A stretch of 36,878 nucleotides of DNA from an uncultured Eubacterium sp. (lineage in GTDB: Bacteria; Bacillota; Clostridia; Lachnospirales; Lachnospiraceae). The stretch lies in the NCBI GenBank assembly GCA_905235555.1, contig CAJOMD010000009.1, positions 1 to 36,878 of the forward strand, written 5' to 3'. Position 1 is the stretch's first letter. Each line of letters opens with the position of its first letter. The notes beneath the pieces were generated by a model. It was given only the letters and a program-made list of their open reading frames with translations. It was not told where the DNA came from and ran no database searches. Shown here one piece after another: positions 33,906-36,878 of this stretch. Both the position numbers and the translations under genes were made by a program.

Positions 33906-35105
33906 CTACTTTATTTTCCTTGTTTCTATATAAAATCTTTTCTCGTCCGCCTCGTTCATAGAGAAAGTCTTTCTTGGGAGCGAACCGTCCTGTATGATTG
34001 CGTCAAAGAAATTGTCTTTCTTAATTCCTTCATATACAAATCCAAGTGTATTTTCCTTTTTAGCTAGTTTCTTAACAACATCCTGTCCGTGAATGTAATC
34101 CACTCTCACTTCAGGGTTTTCTTTTATATAAAGGTCAATAAATCCTTGAAGTGTTCCAACTGGAAGTTTCGCTGTGGCTTTTATTTCAAACTCACCTTCT
34201 TCTTCTCCTTTGTAGTATCTGAACTTCTGCATTCCACCCATGCCGTTTTGCATTGTATAATCTTTAAACTCACTAATGAAATTCTCTGCGTCCACATTAA
34301 ACAGAACTCTGTATATTGATTCAAATTCCTGTGCACTGTTGTGTACGTTTTCAATCTCCACTAGTGCATATCTGTTCAAAGGATTTTTATCCTTCTCGTA
34401 ACATGCCTTCGCCGCTGCCAAAGAATGGTTTCCATCACCCACAGCAAACTGCAATCCATCATTTTCTTCGGCAAACTTATCTAAAGCTTTTCCCACATCC
34501 TCCTGCATCTCTTTAGTTAGCAAGTATCCAGTAATGTGACCGCCATCTTTCATAAGGTCAAAATCATAAACCACTTCCAATTCATCTTTATGAGCTTCTA
34601 ATGGCGCTACTATAGTCTTATTGGCGTCATTAAATAGCATTAAAATATGAGGCATCTCTAGCGGAGCATTCTTTCTAATTTCAATACGAGGTGGAAGTCT
34701 ATCTATAATAGTAGCTTCTGTAGCACGAATCAAAGTCTTGCTGCCTGGTGTGTAGTCGTACTGCTCTAGGTCTACCATTCCCACCAAGCCTTTGCGTACT
34801 TTGTCGCCCACCTGTCTTTCCACATATATCATTGCATCCTTGTACTCTTCAAACATATCATCATCCAAGTACTCTTGCATCTTCGCATTAATCTTTTCAA
34901 TCTTTTCTGTATTATCTTTTTCCAAATAGACTTCAGGAAGCATAATGTTTAGAGAAGATGGTGCATCACCAACTATCTCCTTTACATCCTCCCAATACTC
35001 CTCGTCTGAAGTATGCTGATCGCAGGCTATTACCGCCCACTTTTGCATATCTTCCTTACTAGCATTCTTCGGCAAAAGTATATCTGCCGGATAAAAACAA
35101 CTCAT
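33906..35105 (-). CDS. DUF1015 family protein
   Basis: 399-residue cytoplasmic protein. It begins with the DUF1015 block Y-P-A-D-I-L-L-P and contains A-V-I-A-C-D-Q-H-T-S, L-I-R-A-T-E-A-T-I-I-D-R-L-P-P-R, and A-V-G-D-G-N-H-S-L-A-A-A-K, the most conserved site. Some DUF1015 members (SerK of Thermococcus) phosphorylate free serine, and the G-D-G-N-H-S site is part of that active centre. Whether this bacterial form is a serine kinase is not known. It has its own promoter at 35168-35195. A serine acetyltransferase lies 2 kb away, but the two are not in one transcript. Confidence 0.85.
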   Translation of the reverse strand: MSCFYPADILLPKNASKEDMQKWAVIACDQHTSDEEYWEDVKEIVGDAPSSLNIMLPEVYLEKDNTEKIEKINAKMQEYLDDDMFEEYKDAMIYVERQVGDKVRKGLVGMVDLEQYDYTPGSKTLIRATEATIIDRLPPRIEIRKNAPLEMPHILMLFNDANKTIVAPLEAHKDELEVVYDFDLMKDGGHITGYLLTKEMQEDVGKALDKFAEENDGLQFAVGDGNHSLAAAKACYEKDKNPLNRYALVEIENVHNSAQEFESIYRVLFNVDAENFISEFKDYTMQNGMGGMQKFRYYKGEEEGEFEIKATAKLPVGTLQGFIDLYIKENPEVRVDYIHGQDVVKKLAKKENTLGFVYEGIKKDNFFDAIIQDGSLPRKTFSMNEADEKRFYIETRKIK

Positions 35106-35167
35106 TTTTTCCTCGCTTCAGTTCGTAATTTTGAACTATTATTTCTATATGATTTCTCACCTTTGCT

Positions 35168-35195
35168 ATTATACCATTATGAAAGTTTATATCAA
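35168..35195 (-). promoter_or_regulatory. Promoter of the DUF1015 gene
   Basis: On the minus strand TTGATA (35195-35190), 16 bases, TATAAT (35173-35168). It starts transcription about 55 nt before ATG 35105. Confidence 0.65.
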
Positions 35196-35196
35196 C

Positions 35197-35227
35197 AAAA
35201 AGCCGACTGGTTTCCCAGCCGGCTTTT
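35197..35227 (-). terminator. Terminator after the small membrane protein gene
   Basis: On the minus strand AAAAGCCGGCTGG pairs with CCAGTCGGCTTTT (one G-T pair), followed by TGTTGAT. It lies about 17 bases past the stop at 35244, and the DUF1015 promoter begins directly at its foot. Confidence 0.75.
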
Positions 35228-35243
35228 CTTTTAATTATTTACA

Positions 35244-35684
35244 TTAGGCTTTAGATTTATCTGTGACCTTTTTAATAATAATCAGAACTAATAAAGCTAT
35301 ACACAAGACTATACATATTATATTTATTGCATTAGTCACTTCTAGTCCAAATGCAGTACCCTTTCCAGACCCACGATAACTACTTACATAATTAGAATAA
35401 ATAATTCTATTAATGAAACATAATATTAATGAAATAATGGCAGTAGCAAGGTTATATTTAATAAGAATCAGTCCTGCTATAACACTAAAAATCACTGGAA
35501 TCAAAACGCTAATAACCATTTCAGCTGCCCAGCCTCCTCCAGCCACTTGACCCAAACGAACCAAATCAAATCCTGTAACTCCTTTTCTATATGGCAAATA
35601 ATATAATACCAATGGAAGGATCAATAATCCTATTGTTACCCACTTTATAATTGGGGTGATTTTATTTAAATCTATCTTTCCCAT
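35244..35684 (-). CDS. Small four-span membrane protein
   Basis: 146 residues with hydrophobic segments at about 15-31, 57-76, 78-93 and 118-139, and a Lys-rich end. A Gly-rich stretch (Q-V-A-G-G-G-W-A-A-E) precedes the second span. I do not recognise a family. AGGAGT lies upstream of ATG 35684, ten bases after the stop of the DUF6591-like gene, so the two form one transcription unit ending at 35197-35227. Confidence 0.6.
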   Translation of the reverse strand: MGKIDLNKITPIIKWVTIGLLILPLVLYYLPYRKGVTGFDLVRLGQVAGGGWAAEMVISVLIPVIFSVIAGLILIKYNLATAIISLILCFINRIIYSNYVSSYRGSGKGTAFGLEVTNAINIICIVLCIALLVLIIIKKVTDKSKA

Positions 35685-35694
35685 AACACTCCTC

Positions 35695-36222
35695 CTATTG
35701 CACCTCTTTTAATTTTTCAGCAACTCTATCCATAACTTCTTGATAATAATCCAAATCATCTGATGATAAATCATCTTGGTCTATTTCATTTACTTTAGTT
35801 TCAAATTCAGATAATTTTGACACCATATCGCTATATTCACTGATAAGTGTTGAGTCTGTAGGATTATCTTTGTACTCTTTCATAAAGTCAACATATTCAT
35901 CTACGAATTCTTCATATTCATCCATCAAGTCTCTAAATTCAGTATCTGAACTATCATAATCTTCTTCTGAGTCATCATAATCTTCATCATCCTCGTAATC
36001 TTCTTCTGTTTCCTCTACAGTTGTTTCCTCACTGCCATACATATCTGTTTTAGACGGCACTGTAGCGAAAGTTACTATAATAGTAATAATAAGAGCTACT
36101 GATACTCCAATGACTAATAATAGTATTAGCATTTTCTGAGTTTTCTTTTTTCCATCATCACCCTTATTATCACTTCCTGTGTTAGTGTTTTGAGCCAGTG
36201 TGTCTTGACATTCTTTTTCCAT
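35695..36222 (-). CDS. Membrane-anchored acidic protein, DUF6591-like
   Basis: 175 residues: a polar cytoplasmic head (about 1-30), one membrane span (31-52), a very acidic linker rich in Asp, Glu and Tyr (62-92), then a helical domain. That domain (F-R-D-L-M-D-E-Y-E-E-F-V-D-E-Y, F-M-K-E-Y) matches the DUF6591 pattern common in Lachnospiraceae lipoproteins and membrane proteins. Function unknown. The strong AGGAGG lies eight bases before ATG 36222, and the gene is cotranscribed with the next membrane protein. Confidence 0.65.
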   Translation of the reverse strand: MEKECQDTLAQNTNTGSDNKGDDGKKKTQKMLILLLVIGVSVALIITIIVTFATVPSKTDMYGSEETTVEETEEDYEDDEDYDDSEEDYDSSDTEFRDLMDEYEEFVDEYVDFMKEYKDNPTDSTLISEYSDMVSKLSEFETKVNEIDQDDLSSDDLDYYQEVMDRVAEKLKEVQ

Positions 36223-36261
36223 AATTATTCCTCCTATAATAGTTGTTTAATTAAAGTGCGA

Positions 36262-36307
36262 GTCTACCTCAACTGCTATCATAATAATTATTACGATAGG
36301 AGTAGAC
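36262..36307. repeat. Nested inverted repeat between the Mor-type gene and the DUF6591-like gene
   Basis: Outer arms GTCTAC (36262-36267) and GTAGAC (36302-36307) enclose CTATC (36276-36280), an AT-rich self-complementary core (TAATAATTATTA), and GATAG (36295-36299). There is no T-run, so an operator or mRNA hairpin is more likely than a terminator. Confidence 0.4.
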
Positions 36308-36348
36308 ACTGACACACAGATTTGACTTTCTATGTGCCAGTCCTATTT

Positions 36349-36600
36349 TTATTTTTCCTCCTTTAGAATCTGTCTTACTCTACGCTCAGATAATCCCACC
36401 GCCTTAGCTATATCCTTCGTACTCGTTTTTCCTTTGTTTTCCGCTACAAAGTTTCTGACGTACTCATTGGAATATAGTTTTTTAGGAAATGAGATGTTGA
36501 GCCCCTGGTAATTCTCCCAAAGTTTGATTGTAGCCGCGTCGCCTATGAGTTCAGATAATTCCCTATATAACTGGCTATACTTATCCTTGTTTTCGCTCAT
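36349..36600 (-). CDS. Mor transcription activator-like HTH protein
   Basis: 83 residues from ATG 36600. Its ribosome binding site is GGAGGAGG; an in-frame ATG at 36663 would add 21 residues without a good site. The protein resembles the Mor/C family named after phage Mu: a dimerisation helix block (L-Y-R-E-L-S-E-L-I-G-D-A-A-T-I-K-L-W-E-N-Y), a strand with I-S-F-P-K-K-L-Y, and a C-terminal HTH (S-T-K-D-I-A-K-A-V-G-L-S-E-R-R-V-R-Q-I-L). Such small regulators occur in Firmicutes mobile regions and alone. A repeat array lies directly upstream (36718-36865) and a nested inverted repeat directly downstream; both could be binding sites. Confidence 0.78.
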   Translation of the reverse strand: MSENKDKYSQLYRELSELIGDAATIKLWENYQGLNISFPKKLYSNEYVRNFVAENKGKTSTKDIAKAVGLSERRVRQILKEEK

Positions 36601-36717
36601 TGCGACCTCCTCCGTATTTAATTGTACAGAAGTTTCTTTGTCATTATTATTCCAAATTTTCATCTGTAAATTTCCCTGCAGTATTTCCGTTTTGTTTCTC
36701 CTTTCAATAAACGTTTC

Positions 36718-36865
36718 ATTCGAAATCTACAAGTTCTCCTTTCCGGAACAATATAGTGAAAAGTTCCTATAATAGAAGCTGTAAATTTTGCGAATTTGCT
36801 TCTATTAGAGAACTTGTAAATTTTGCGAATTTTCCTATTAGATAACTTGTAAATTTTGCGAATTT
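36718..36865. repeat. Array of three direct repeats and one inverted copy upstream of the Mor-like gene
   Basis: The 18-base core TGTAAATTTTGCGAATTT occurs at 36780-36797, 36815-36832 and 36848-36865, with periods of 35 and 33. The intervening bases are also similar (CTATTAGA-A-ACT). A fourth, inverted and slightly degenerate copy lies at 36718-36739 (ATTCGAAAT-CTACAAGTTCTCC). GGAAC and GTTCC half-sites lie between the inverted copy and the first direct copy. The minus-strand frame through the array is open for 70 codons, but its peptide is only the repeat read through, so I do not call it a gene. Confidence 0.75.
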
Positions 36866-36878
36866 GCAACACAAAAAA

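Noticed and set aside
36718..36865. CRISPR array
   Set aside because: The intervening bases are short and similar to each other, copy spacing is about 33-35, one copy is inverted and no cas gene is present.
36660..36872. 70-codon open frame on the minus strand through the terminal repeats
   Set aside because: The peptide (R-K-I-Y-K-L-S-N repeats) is only the DNA repeat read through; there is no ribosome binding site or recognisable domain.

Overview
The window is AT-rich, and its gene content points to a Gram-positive anaerobe of the Clostridia, most likely Lachnospiraceae. Supporting evidence: GatCAB amidotransferase, LL-diaminopimelate aminotransferase (DapL), a T-box leader, a GSI-alpha type glutamine synthetase, CdaA/YbbR, an LCP protein, rubrerythrin, and strong AGGAGG ribosome binding sites. 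Nearly all genes lie on the minus strand; only two clear protein genes are on the plus strand. I see no rRNA, tRNA, insertion sequence or CRISPR array.

Layout. 1-359 holds the cut 5' part of a DUF3990 (ADP-ribosyltransferase-like) gene with its own consensus promoter; a perfect palindrome lies over that promoter. 509-3760 is gatCAB. 3943-4590 is a phosphoribosyltransferase-like gene whose PRPP motif has lost its acidic residues. 4734-5023 looks like a type I toxin-antitoxin locus: a 26-residue membrane peptide facing an antisense RNA of about 70 nt. 5087-5848 is a NYN-domain protein that appears to start at ATT. 5953-8550 is dapL and glnA, divergent from an L,D-transpeptidase (8720-9502). 9537-12374 is aspS plus an RNase H, under a T-box leader whose specifier reads asparagine (AAC). 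12433-19432 holds a DUF975 membrane protein, a Ca2+-type P-type ATPase, a BspA-like protein and a large TPR/nucleotidyltransferase/DUF4125 protein. 19481-24729 is proS, a ClpX paralogue without clpP, a block of hairpin repeats, and an HtrA protease. 24948-30984 is a compact envelope operon (lipoprotein, two membrane proteins, cdaA, ybbR, galE, lcp). 31083-36600 holds serine acetyltransferase, rubrerythrin, a secreted DUF4163/DUF3298-like protein, DUF1015, two small membrane proteins and a Mor-type HTH regulator, ending in a tandem repeat array.

How genes work together. The clearest link is between aspS and gatCAB. The T-box senses uncharged tRNA-Asn, and AspRS carries His in the position typical of non-discriminating enzymes. 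Together they imply that AspRS mischarges tRNA-Asn with Asp and GatCAB amidates it, so Asn-tRNA supply is controlled by its own product. The 24948-30984 operon joins c-di-AMP synthesis to envelope building. The least ordinary elements are the two toxin-like loci that flank gatCAB and the PRTase gene, the hairpin repeats at 22977-23198, and the repeat array at 36718-36865. The array shares a 14-mer with the glnA/L,D-transpeptidase promoter region.
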